This document shows positions 18,455 to 26,694 of a stretch of 64,000 nucleotides of DNA, one piece after another. Location: positions 1,116,001 through 1,180,000 of the forward strand of contig CALSTV010000001.1 in NCBI GenBank assembly GCA_943789365.1. Direction: 5' to 3'. The DNA comes from an uncultured Flavobacteriaceae bacterium. Its GTDB lineage: Bacteria; Bacteroidota; Bacteroidia; Flavobacteriales; Flavobacteriaceae. Every line of letters begins with the position of its first letter. The stretch's first letter is position 1. The translations under genes were made by a program, and so were the position numbers. The notes beneath the pieces were generated by a model, which was not told where the DNA came from, searched no databases, and was given only the letters and a program-made list of their open reading frames with translations.

Positions 18455-19885
18455 ATGTCAGACATCAACACACCAGCAAGAGGAAAAGTCCCTTTTGGGC
18501 AAAAAGCAGCCTTCGGGGCAGGACACCTAGTACTAAACTTACTACCAGGAGCCCTAGGAATATTTATGTTTTTTTTACTTACTGCTTTCGGAATGGATCC
18601 TGTTCTAGCAGGTTTACTAGGAGGTCTCCCTAGAATTTTCGATGCAATTACGGACCCAATCATGGGCTTTATATCAGACAATACGAAATCGAGATGGGGA
18701 CGTAGACGGCCTTATATTTTTGTTGGTGCCATTTTAAGTGGTGTATTGTTTGCTGTATTGTGGCAATTAGACCCAGAAAACTCACAGGCTTTTAATTTCT
18801 GGTATTTCTTAATTTTTTCAATGATATTCTTAATCGGAAACACGATGTTTGCGACGCCATTAGTTGGTTTGGGATATGAAATGACATCAGATTATAACGA
18901 ACGTACACGTCTAATGGCATTCTCACAAACCATTGGTCAAATTGCCTGGATGATCGTACCGTGGTTTTGGGTATTAATCGCAGATCCAGATTTATTTCCT
19001 ACACAAGCTATTGGGGTTAGAAAACTATCTATCATCGTAGGAGTTGTTTGTATGGTATTGGGAATTTTACCCGCTCTTTTCTGTAGAGGAATCGATTCCG
19101 CCAATATGGAAAACAGAAAAGAAATCAACTTTAAATCACTTGGAAGTAATATGGTTGATTTATTCAGGGGTATTGTTGAAGTTTCAAAAAGTCGACCTTT
19201 TATGCGACTTTGTGGTGCTACCTTCCTCGTTTTTAATGGATTTCAATTGGTTGCCTCCTTCAGCTTTTTTATTATTGTCTATTATATGTTTGATGGCGAT
19301 TTTGGCGCTGCCGGAAATTGGCCTGCTTGGTTCTCGACCATTACAGCAGTAGTTACTGCCTTTGCCGTTATCCCTATCATTTCAAAAATTGCAAATAAAT
19401 ACGGTAAAAGACGAGCTTTTATAATTTCTACGGTTATTTCTATTGTAGGTTATATATTAAAATGGTGGGGATTCGACCCTGGAAACCCATGGTTAATGTT
19501 TATGCCAATTCCATTTATGGCATTTGGACTGGGTGGATTATTTACTTTGATGATGAGTATGACCGCAGATGTTTGCGATCTAGACGAATTAGAAAACGGA
19601 ATGCCGCGTAAGGAAGGGACTTTTGGTGCTATCTATTGGTGGATGGTAAAAATGGGACAGGCCTTGGCTTTAGTGTTACAAGGATTTGTCTTAAAATTTG
19701 TTGGATTTATTTCCGACGCGCCTACACAATCTGTGGAAACTATGACCAATTTGCGTATTGCAGATATTGTAATCCCAGCTGTTACTGCTGGATTGGCCAT
19801 ATGGATCATGTGGAACTACAGCCTCAGTGAAAAAAGAGCCAAAGAGATTAAAGAAACTTTAGTAGAACGTAGAGGTGAACTCTAA
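18455..19885 (+). CDS. GPH-family sugar:cation symporter (MFS)
   Basis: An inner-membrane transporter of 476 residues with about 12 hydrophobic helices. The region FDAITDPIMGFISDNTKSRW followed by GRRRPYI is the loop 2-3 signature of the glycoside-pentoside-hexuronide:cation symporter family. It probably imports glucose oligosaccharides or glucose disaccharides released by the periplasmic GH17/GH30 for the cytoplasmic phosphorylase and GH3. It is the last gene of the operon, 61 nt after GH30, and is followed by a terminator. Substrate is inferred from context only. Confidence 0.88.
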   Translation: MSDINTPARGKVPFGQKAAFGAGHLVLNLLPGALGIFMFFLLTAFGMDPVLAGLLGGLPRIFDAITDPIMGFISDNTKSRWGRRRPYIFVGAILSGVLFAVLWQLDPENSQAFNFWYFLIFSMIFLIGNTMFATPLVGLGYEMTSDYNERTRLMAFSQTIGQIAWMIVPWFWVLIADPDLFPTQAIGVRKLSIIVGVVCMVLGILPALFCRGIDSANMENRKEINFKSLGSNMVDLFRGIVEVSKSRPFMRLCGATFLVFNGFQLVASFSFFIIVYYMFDGDFGAAGNWPAWFSTITAVVTAFAVIPIISKIANKYGKRRAFIISTVISIVGYILKWWGFDPGNPWLMFMPIPFMAFGLGGLFTLMMSMTADVCDLDELENGMPRKEGTFGAIYWWMVKMGQALALVLQGFVLKFVGFISDAPTQSVETMTNLRIADIVIPAVTAGLAIWIMWNYSLSEKRAKEIKETLVERRGEL

Positions 19886-19901
19886 GAAAAAACAACGTCA
19901 C

Positions 19902-19936
19902 AAGCCTCTTTTTTTATTCTACAAAGAGGCTTTTCC
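19902..19936 (+). terminator. rho-independent terminator of the catabolic operon
   Basis: Stem AAGCCTCTTT (19902-19911) / AAAGAGGCTT (19923-19932), 11-nt loop, followed by T residues; 16 nt after the symporter stop codon. Confidence 0.8.
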
Positions 19937-20321
19937 AACATATACAATATAGCTCGACCATCGCTTTTACAACCCCCAATCCCCCAACTTAAACTAATTC
20001 ACAGAGGTTTCAAAAGCGATGATCAAACTAGCATTGTTTCTTAATTCTCATCTAAACATTCTTATTATACACCTCAATATGCGTTGCAAGCTGTAACCTA
20101 CATAAACAGACTTGCAAAAATAAAAACCATACACTCCACACCTTTACAAAACTTTACATAACCTATACAACAATACAGTCCATACGGAAGCAACCCTTAG
20201 TTTCCTCAATAAACAATAGGGAATCAAAAATTACCATCTTGTTAAGTTATTATACAGTTCGTTTTTTTACAAACATTAAAACATATCATTACTTTTATTT
20301 ACAACTCAAAACTATTCTATT
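19937..20321. other. intergenic region before the T9SS binding protein
   Basis: About 385 bp of AT-rich DNA with no credible gene and no strong hairpin. It presumably contains the promoter for the gene at 20322; a TTG near 20241 and TACAGTTCG near 20255-20263 are only a weak approximation of the promoter consensus. Confidence 0.3.
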
Positions 20322-22373
20322 ATGAAAAAAATTACACTCTTACTATTATGCCTTATGACGGTGTCATTAGGCTTCGCGCAAGCAACACACACTATTGATT
20401 TCGAACCTGCGGGAGTAGGTGCTGATTGGAACTGGATCATGGATCAAAACGATAGCAACCCCGCTTTGGATTTTATTGCAAATCCGGTAAGCGGTGGAAT
20501 AAATACCTCTGCCACTGTCACCAAATTTACAGCGAAACAAAATGGCGCTGCATGGGCCCTGTGTATCACAACTGATGACGGCGAATTTACTTTTGACGGT
20601 TCAAATGCTACCGTAAAAATAATGGTATACAAACCAGAAATTAGTGATTTTGCAGTCAAATTTGAAGGTTCAAGTCCAGCCATAGAATTAAAAGTTGCGA
20701 ACACATTAATCAACCAATGGGAGGAACTAACTTTTGACTTTTCGGGTCAAATTGGAAATACCTACAATAAAATTGTGTTGATTCCTGATTTCCAGGACAG
20801 AGACACGGATAATATTATTTATTTTGACAATTTTCAGCTACCGAATGGTACCGTAGTTGCACCGCCTACAGAGATTACAACTCCGGCTCCAACTCCAACA
20901 AAAAACAGTGCGGATGTCATTTCCGTATATAGCGATACTTATTCGAGTATCTATACAAACCTGAACCCTAATTGGGGCCAAAGTACAACGGCATCTGAAA
21001 TTCAGGTTGACGGCAACAATACACTTAAATATGAAAATCTAAACTACCAAGGTTTAGATTATACAAGTACGAATGTATCCTCAATGGAATACATTCACCT
21101 TGACTACTATACGGATAATGCAACAAATTTTGACTTCTTCTTGATTGCAGGAGGAGAAAATGCTTATGACATTGATACGGAGTTGGGTATTACAACAGGG
21201 CAATGGGTGAGTATAGACATTCCATTAGCAACTGCATTTCCTGATCGTGACTTGACAAGTGCTGCACAATTTAAAACGGTAGGAGATGGAACCATCTATT
21301 TAGACAATCTCTATTTCTGGAAAGCTGCTGCTGATCCTACTACAGATGCAACATTAAGCGATTTACAAATAGATAATCAAACTATCAGTGGTTTCTCTGG
21401 AGGAACAACTTCTTATGATTACGAGGTTCCACAAGGTACAACCATAGCTCCTCAAATAACACTTGCGACTACCACAAATGGAGCAGCAAACGCTGTAATT
21501 ACTCAAGGCTCAGGAATTCCTAGTAATGGTACCGTATTGGTTACCGCAGAAGACGGAACAACACAATTAACATACACCGTTTCATTTTTCTCATCTGGTC
21601 CTCCAACAGCCGCTCCAACTCCGCCAAATAGAAATGCATCTGATGTCGCTTCCATATTTAGCGATGCTTATAGCGATATCAGTGTTGATACTTTTGACAC
21701 AGGTTGGTGTCCTGGAACAACTACAGAGGTTTTAATTGATGGAAATGCTACTAAAAAAACAACAAATCTTGGTTGTGAGGGTGTTGAATTCGTATCTGGA
21801 AGATTTGACGCAACAGACTTTACGAGTTTCCACATAGATGTATACACGGATAGTGAAACCTTAGATAAAAGTTTAAATCTTAAACTATCAAACTGGAACA
21901 ATGGAGGAGCAGAAGCCAACGCAATAGAATACTCTTTAAACAATTCAAATTTCTTGACAAATCCTAATCCGGGAACTTGGATTTCTATTGATATTCCTTT
22001 GGATGATTTTACCGTTGCTTCTAATAATGACGATAGAAATGATTTAGCACAGTTTATTATTAGCTCCGATTTAGGAACTATCTTTTACGACAACCTTTAC
22101 TTTCATAAAGGAGACGATTTAAGTGTTAATGGCATTGAAATTGAAGGATTAAAAACGTATCCAAACCCTACAAAAGGAACTTGGACAATTTCAACAGAAA
22201 GCCAAGAAATTACTGCTATTGAAGTATATAATGTATTAGGCGCAAAAGTAATCTCTATACAGCCAAACGCACTTTCTGCAGACGTAGATGCTTCAAATTT
22301 ACCTACCGGTATCTATATGTCTAAAATTACAACAGACATAGGAACAGTAAGTAAAAAGCTTATAAAAAATTAA
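20322..22373 (+). CDS. T9SS-secreted multi-module glucan-binding protein
   Basis: No catalytic motif; probably a secreted or surface-anchored binding protein. Signal peptide 1-19 (LGFAQ). Domains in order: a sandwich (~20-175, ending YFDNFQLPNG), shared module copy 1 (~195-335, from ADVISVYSDTYSS to IYLDNLYFWK), a cadherin-like/Ig domain (~341-425), shared module copy 2 (~440-595, from SDVASIFSDAYSD to IFYDNLYFHK) and a type A T9SS sorting domain (~612-683, TYPNPTKGTWTI to SKKLIKN). The same module occurs in the lipoproteins at 5783 and 8097, which ties this gene to the laminarin locus although it has its own transcription unit between two terminators. CBM family not assigned. Confidence 0.82.
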   Translation: MKKITLLLLCLMTVSLGFAQATHTIDFEPAGVGADWNWIMDQNDSNPALDFIANPVSGGINTSATVTKFTAKQNGAAWALCITTDDGEFTFDGSNATVKIMVYKPEISDFAVKFEGSSPAIELKVANTLINQWEELTFDFSGQIGNTYNKIVLIPDFQDRDTDNIIYFDNFQLPNGTVVAPPTEITTPAPTPTKNSADVISVYSDTYSSIYTNLNPNWGQSTTASEIQVDGNNTLKYENLNYQGLDYTSTNVSSMEYIHLDYYTDNATNFDFFLIAGGENAYDIDTELGITTGQWVSIDIPLATAFPDRDLTSAAQFKTVGDGTIYLDNLYFWKAAADPTTDATLSDLQIDNQTISGFSGGTTSYDYEVPQGTTIAPQITLATTTNGAANAVITQGSGIPSNGTVLVTAEDGTTQLTYTVSFFSSGPPTAAPTPPNRNASDVASIFSDAYSDISVDTFDTGWCPGTTTEVLIDGNATKKTTNLGCEGVEFVSGRFDATDFTSFHIDVYTDSETLDKSLNLKLSNWNNGGAEANAIEYSLNNSNFLTNPNPGTWISIDIPLDDFTVASNNDDRNDLAQFIISSDLGTIFYDNLYFHKGDDLSVNGIEIEGLKTYPNPTKGTWTISTESQEITAIEVYNVLGAKVISIQPNALSADVDASNLPTGIYMSKITTDIGTVSKKLIKN

Positions 22374-22394
22374 TTTAGCATCCCCCCGATAATC

Positions 22395-22427
22395 AAGAGG
22401 CTACCTTTACGGGTAGCCTCTTTTTTA
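22395..22427 (+). terminator. rho-independent terminator
   Basis: Perfect 11-bp stem AAGAGGCTACC (22395-22405) / GGTAGCCTCTT (22412-22422), 6-nt loop, with a T run to 22426. It ends the gene at 20322. The truncated lipoprotein copy on the opposite strand begins its homology immediately beyond it. Confidence 0.88.
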
Positions 22428-22694
22428 TTTCCATCTTATATCATCATAACCGCTCAAAACTTGTTGCAGCCCTATTTTTATTTTTGGCAAGGCATAACTA
22501 TCAATTTCAATAAACTCATTATTTTCATCAATACCTCCAATAATGACTTGGGTATGCTCAAACTCTTGGTCGGTTCTATTGATAATCTCAAATTTTATTC
22601 CGTACTGCCTGGGTTCTATAAAATTGTTGTTTGCAATATTACATGCTGAAAGAAGTACGGTTAGGATATGTAGGTATCTATTAGAATTTTCCAT
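22425..22694 (-). pseudogene. 3'-truncated copy of the small lipoprotein family
   Basis: Last member of a tandem minus-strand family. It keeps the lipobox (LLSAC) and the first half of the domain (FIEPRQYGIKFEIINRTDQ, then IIGGIDENNEF). It stops right after the DDIRWK block, where intact copies run ~80 residues further. At DNA level, near-identity to the copies at 23000 and 24170 ends at about 22428, directly at the T tract of the terminator for the + strand gene. The stop codon is created by this junction. It is probably non-functional, or encodes a short secreted fragment. The likely cause is incomplete duplication or deletion of the 3' half. Confidence 0.75.
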
Positions 22695-22745
22695 ATTGAT
22701 AGAAGTTTTTAAAAGGTAATTCGTTTAACTAGAAAAAATTCATTC

Positions 22746-23258
22746 TTACAAAACAATTCCATAAATTGAACCAAAAATCATATCTCCATTTCTATCAAAT
22801 TCACTGTCTTTATCAATACGTATTTTTATATCTCCTTTATCATCAAATATTTCCTCATATTTGATTAAATCAATATAAATATTTTTAGAAGTATCGTTTA
22901 CATACTCAATAAAATTAGCTTCTTCACCTTCAAACTGAAATTTAAAATACGCTTTCCCTTCGCCTATATTTCTTATCGTCTCAAAATCGGGTTTCCATCT
23001 TATATCATCATAACCGCTCAAAACTTGTTGTAGCCCTATTTTTATTTTAGGTAAAGCATAACTATCTACAACAATGAACTCGTTATTTTCATCAATACCC
23101 CCAATAATTACCTGGGTATGCTCAAACTCTTGGTCGGTTCTATTGATAATCTCAAATTTTATTCCGTACTGCCTAGGTTCTATAAAGCTGTTGTTTGCAA
23201 TATTACATGCCGATAGAAGTACGATTAAAATTTTGGAGAAGTTCGTATAGTATTTCAT
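22746..23258 (-). CDS. small lipoprotein of a tandem paralogous family
   Basis: A 170-residue lipoprotein of unknown function: lipobox LLSAC near residue 18, then a beta-rich domain. Conserved blocks shared with its neighbours are YGIKFEI, IIGGIDENNEF, a WKPDFETIRNIGEGKAYFKF segment and a C-terminal GSIYG motif. It is almost identical in its first half to the copies at 22425 and 23879, but the C-terminal third is distinct. It follows the broken copy by 6 nt and is probably in one transcript with the genes upstream to 26510. A role as an immunity or binding lipoprotein is speculative. Confidence 0.7.
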   Translation of the reverse strand: MKYYTNFSKILIVLLSACNIANNSFIEPRQYGIKFEIINRTDQEFEHTQVIIGGIDENNEFIVVDSYALPKIKIGLQQVLSGYDDIRWKPDFETIRNIGEGKAYFKFQFEGEEANFIEYVNDTSKNIYIDLIKYEEIFDDKGDIKIRIDKDSEFDRNGDMIFGSIYGIVL

Positions 23259-23264
23259 GTTTTC

Positions 23265-23804
23265 CTAATTAAAGTCGACGGTATAAATATATCCCTTAAC
23301 CGTTTTATTCATGTCTACAGAGTTATTCCCTATTCGAATTTTGAGTTGTCCAAAGTTGTCTTTTACTTCAGGATATTTGATTAAGTCCAAAAATAAATTT
23401 CCCTGCTTTTCAATAACGTGTTCAATAAAAACAGAGACTTCATTTTCAAATTGAAATTGAAATTACGCTTTTCCATCTCCTATTTCTTTTATCAAATTAA
23501 AGTCAGGTTGCCACCTTTTGTTGTCAAATCCTTCCAATAAAAGCAGTCGAAAGAACTCGTTTCCATCAGATGATTCTTTACCTGATAAAAGAGGTAAATT
23601 AAAGGCGTCAATAGCTATAAACTCATTGTTTTGATCAATTCCACCTATGATTATTTTTGCGTTTTCAAATGAACTATCGTTGTAATTATCTATCCTAAAC
23701 ATAATCCCGTATTGGGTTGGTTCTATGAAGTAGTAGCTTCTCAGGTCACAGCCCAATAACAAGACGACTAGTATTGACAAGAAGCTATAATAATATTTCA
23801 TCAC
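23265..23804 (-). pseudogene. small family lipoprotein with a single in-frame stop
   Basis: A full-length family member (179 codons plus stop) interrupted at codon 114 by TAA (23463-23465), where intact relatives have TAT in GKAYFKFQF. After the stop the same frame continues through FQFQFENEVSVF and a LDLIKYPEV block to TAG at 23265-23267, so one substitution explains the break. It diverges more from the other copies than they do from each other and has an insertion near residue 80 (GKESSDGNEFFRL). It keeps the lipobox LLGC. The N-terminal 113 residues could still be made, but the domain would be incomplete. Confidence 0.85.
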
Positions 23805-23878
23805 AATGAGCTAATAGATTTGGCAATCGTTTAGTTTTAAATAGCAGCAAAAAAGGCACCTGTTAATTTTTAAAAAAT

Positions 23879-24433
23879 TTATTCCTCGCTTTTTTCACTT
23901 AAATCTGATTCTTCCTTAGTAAATAGCATTGCTGCGATCCAACCTGTGACCAAATCACCATTTATATCATATTCGTCATCATCATCCTCAAAATAGAGTT
24001 TTACATTACCATTTTCATCATATACTTCCTGATGTCTATGTAAATCTATATGGAGATATTCATCGGGGTTATTGACAAATTCTATAAAATTGGCATCTTT
24101 ATCCATGAACTGAAAATTGAAAAAAGCTTTCCCTTCTCCTATTGTTCTTATCGTCTCAAAATCAGGCTTCCATCTTATATCATCATAACCGCTCAAAACT
24201 TGTTGGAGTCCTATTTTTATTTTTGGCAAGGCATAACTATCAATTTCAATAAACTCATTATTTTCATTTATCCCTCCAATAATCATTTGGGTATGCTCAA
24301 ACTCTTGGTCGGTTCTATTGCTAATCTCAAATTTTATTCCGTACTGCCTAGGTTCTATAAAGCTGTTGTTTGCAATATTACATGCCGATAGAAGTACGAT
24401 TAAAATTATGGAGAAGTTCGTATAGTATTTCAT
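23879..24433 (-). CDS. small lipoprotein of the tandem family with acidic C-terminal tail
   Basis: Lipoprotein of 184 residues; the start at 24433 (MKYYTNF) is preferred because the sibling at 23258 begins identically, while the in-frame start at 24454 adds a non-hydrophobic lead. Lipobox LLSAC. The first ~100 residues are nearly identical to the copies at 22425 and 22746. The C-terminal part differs, with an acidic DDDDEYD stretch and a tail rich in Glu/Ser after GWIAAMLF. This mosaic of identical front and variable back suggests recent duplication or gene conversion with a diversifying C-terminus. Function unknown. Confidence 0.72.
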   Translation of the reverse strand: MKYYTNFSIILIVLLSACNIANNSFIEPRQYGIKFEISNRTDQEFEHTQMIIGGINENNEFIEIDSYALPKIKIGLQQVLSGYDDIRWKPDFETIRTIGEGKAFFNFQFMDKDANFIEFVNNPDEYLHIDLHRHQEVYDENGNVKLYFEDDDDEYDINGDLVTGWIAAMLFTKEESDLSEKSEE

Positions 24434-24474
24434 GTTTTTTATAATTAAATTCAAAAAGTAAAAGCGCTCACATG

Positions 24475-24984
24475 TTAAAAATCCATCCCGTATATGGAAC
24501 CTCCTAAATAATCGCTGTCTAAATTATTGGAATCATCAAAACGTCCTATTGTTATTTCTACATTTCCAAACATCCCTATTATTTGTCCGTCGTGTTTTTT
24601 TAAATCAATAAAAATCTTTTCTGTAGTATCTCCATAGGAAGTAATAAACCGGGCTTCCTTGTTTTCAAATTGCAATTTAAAATAAGCGTTACCATTTCCT
24701 ATTTGTTCAATTTTTTCAAGGTCAGGCCTCCATCTTTTTTCTTCAATATTGTCGGGAATAAACTGTACACCTACCTTTAATGAAGGTAGGGTAAACGTAT
24801 CTACCGGGATAAATTCGTTCGATGCATCAATCCCGCCAATAATTACTTTAGCATCCTCGATTTGCGCTCCTGTTCTGTTGTAAATTTCAAATTTAATTCC
24901 GTGGTTTCCATAGCCCATGGTGGGTAGGTCGCATGACGGCAAAAAAATCAATACTAAAAAAAATTTTAAAATATGTGTTGTCAT
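24475..24984 (-). CDS. first small lipoprotein, translationally coupled to the DUF6973-like gene
   Basis: A 169-residue member, the most divergent intact copy. Start 24984 was chosen because its ATG overlaps the TGA of the upstream gene as ATGA, a classic coupling arrangement; the alternative start at 24996 lies inside that gene. Signal MTTHILKFFLVLIFLPSC, then the family blocks YGNHGIKFEIYNRTG, VIIGGIDASNEFI, KRWRPDLEKIEQIGNGNAYF and GGSIYGMDF. Coupling to the large lipoprotein implies matched amounts and possible interaction of the products. Immunity to the upstream protein is a testable hypothesis, not shown by sequence. Confidence 0.78.
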   Translation of the reverse strand: MTTHILKFFLVLIFLPSCDLPTMGYGNHGIKFEIYNRTGAQIEDAKVIIGGIDASNEFIPVDTFTLPSLKVGVQFIPDNIEEKRWRPDLEKIEQIGNGNAYFKLQFENKEARFITSYGDTTEKIFIDLKKHDGQIIGMFGNVEITIGRFDDSNNLDSDYLGGSIYGMDF

Positions 24985-26510
24985 AATCGATAGCATTTAA
25001 CAGGCACAAAATATACACAGGGATTGGCAGGCCATGTAAAAGGGACAATATAGGTGTCTGTATCAGGGTCATAGTACTGGTCATAAAATTCTGGATTCAT
25101 GGAATACCACTTGTGGTTTCTATTAAAAGTGAAATACATTGTTGTCATCCAGGGCCGATCTTCTTCGGTACAGGAGGAAAAATCGTACAGATCGGTTACA
25201 ACGTCCAGATTATGTTCATTAGCAACCGGCCCTTTGAAATAGACCACCGTATTATGATCGGTTTCTACGATTTGTTGTTTTATTTGTTCATCGGTTTTTA
25301 TATCGACTGATAATAATTTCTCAGGATATGATTTGTCATTGTATTCCTTAACAATATAGCAGCTGCTATTCTGAACCCTGTTTAAGGCATCATTCATATA
25401 GGTATACGTAGGTGCTTCGCTTACCCCATAGGTCATGCCTAAGAATTTTCTGGTACCTGTATTGTCTCCATACACATACCTACCTATAGCGTTGTTATGC
25501 AAATCCATTTCTTTGGCGGCTACAGAATTTGTTGTACTACAATCTTCATGCGCATCGGTTACACGTTTTGCAAAATCAATACGCGTACTTCTAGCAGAAC
25601 TCAAGGTGACATAATATTTAGCCAAAAGTACATTCCACATAATATGTCGCATGGCATCGCGTCTGGTATCATCGGGATCCATGCCTGGGAAATTCTCATC
25701 GGCAATACGTTCTGCATCTTCTGAGGCATTTTGTATGCTTAGTAAATTTGCCAAAGTTCCACTGCTCGTTGCGACACATATAGCATTCAAAACGTCGTAA
25801 TTGACTTTTGATGCTGTTCTCGATTTAGCCACTTTTAAAGCCAGTTCTGTTTTTTTGTTGTCTGCTGTCAGTAAAATCTCATAGTTCATATTCTTTTTAT
25901 AATATTCATCAATCAACTCAATATGGGTGGCTATTTCTTCCTCTGACAACTGGTAAAAATCGTTTTGAATCATTTCTACAAACTTTTGCTCTTTTTCTTC
26001 ATTTAATTCACGAATATAGATTTCATGTGCTTCTTGCCTTTTTGCGTCCTCAGAAAAATCTATCAGGTTGTTTTGGTACAAAAATATTTTTAGTTCTAAT
26101 GGAATCGTATCCAACAGCTTTTGCAGTTCGCTGCGTTCCAAAAGCGGTTCTTTTTCAAAATCATAAGGAAACTGTTCGGCTATTTCTTTAGTGGCTTCAA
26201 TAAGAAGTGCATTGTCTGGAAGCTCTAGTACGGTTTGACTGCTACCTGTTTTTTGTAAAGCTCCATTTTCTTTTTTTATTGCGGTAAACATTTTCTTCAC
26301 TCCCGGTTCCGATAGTTCAATGGTCAAATCTTTTGCAGGTGTTCTGAAGCGGTGTTTTACGGTGAGACCTTTAAAATCAATAATCTCAGTTTCCAGTTCA
26401 GGTGTCTGTGACGGAATGTTTACATCCTCTTCAATCTTTTCGCAGGACAGGATTAAAAACCCAATGGCTAGCATTAGCCATGGAAGGAAATAATTTTTGA
26501 TGCTTTTCAT
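24981..26510 (-). CDS. DUF6973-like lipoprotein, possible effector
   Basis: A 509-residue lipoprotein with lipobox LSC (Cys23). Residues ~30-235 are charged and mostly helical. The domain ~240-400 carries RRDAMRHIMWN (His289, Trp292), DAHE (His321) and MDLHNNAIGR (His338), a set of conserved polar residues that suggests an enzyme active site; from memory this resembles DUF6973. The C-terminal ~110 residues contain several aromatic and Cys residues (ending WPANPCVYFVPVKCYRL). It heads an apparent operon with a candidate promoter at 26539-26569 and overlaps the next gene by 4 nt. It could be a secreted hydrolase or toxin-like protein; the biochemical activity is unknown. Confidence 0.65.
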   Translation of the reverse strand: MKSIKNYFLPWLMLAIGFLILSCEKIEEDVNIPSQTPELETEIIDFKGLTVKHRFRTPAKDLTIELSEPGVKKMFTAIKKENGALQKTGSSQTVLELPDNALLIEATKEIAEQFPYDFEKEPLLERSELQKLLDTIPLELKIFLYQNNLIDFSEDAKRQEAHEIYIRELNEEKEQKFVEMIQNDFYQLSEEEIATHIELIDEYYKKNMNYEILLTADNKKTELALKVAKSRTASKVNYDVLNAICVATSSGTLANLLSIQNASEDAERIADENFPGMDPDDTRRDAMRHIMWNVLLAKYYVTLSSARSTRIDFAKRVTDAHEDCSTTNSVAAKEMDLHNNAIGRYVYGDNTGTRKFLGMTYGVSEAPTYTYMNDALNRVQNSSCYIVKEYNDKSYPEKLLSVDIKTDEQIKQQIVETDHNTVVYFKGPVANEHNLDVVTDLYDFSSCTEEDRPWMTTMYFTFNRNHKWYSMNPEFYDQYYDPDTDTYIVPFTWPANPCVYFVPVKCYRL

Positions 26511-26538
26511 AACTGTAAATTTTAATATTCATATGCTA

Positions 26539-26569
26539 CTAAATTAACCTATTATAATTAAAAAGTCAA
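26539..26569 (-). promoter_or_regulatory. candidate promoter of the lipoprotein array
   Basis: On the minus strand TTG (26569-26567) precedes TAATTTAG (26546-26539) by 20 nt, one mismatch from TAnnTTTG. It lies 28 nt upstream of the start at 26510. Confidence 0.45.
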
Positions 26570-26634
26570 TCCCTATTATTAGTGATATTTTTATACAACC
26601 ATAAATAATGGGAAGTGTATTCTTACTGTAAACC

Positions 26635-26672
26635 ATCAAAAAACCCGCTAGGAGCATACTCCTAGCGGGTTT
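26635..26672 (-). terminator. rho-independent terminator of the GH17 gene
   Basis: Perfect 14-bp stem AAACCCGCTAGGAG (26641-26654) / CTCCTAGCGGGTTT (26659-26672) with loop CATA. Read on the minus strand it ends in a run of T residues (complement of 26637-26643), 22 nt after the GH17 stop codon. Confidence 0.9.
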
Positions 26673-26694
26673 GTATTGTATTCTTAAGTGGAAA

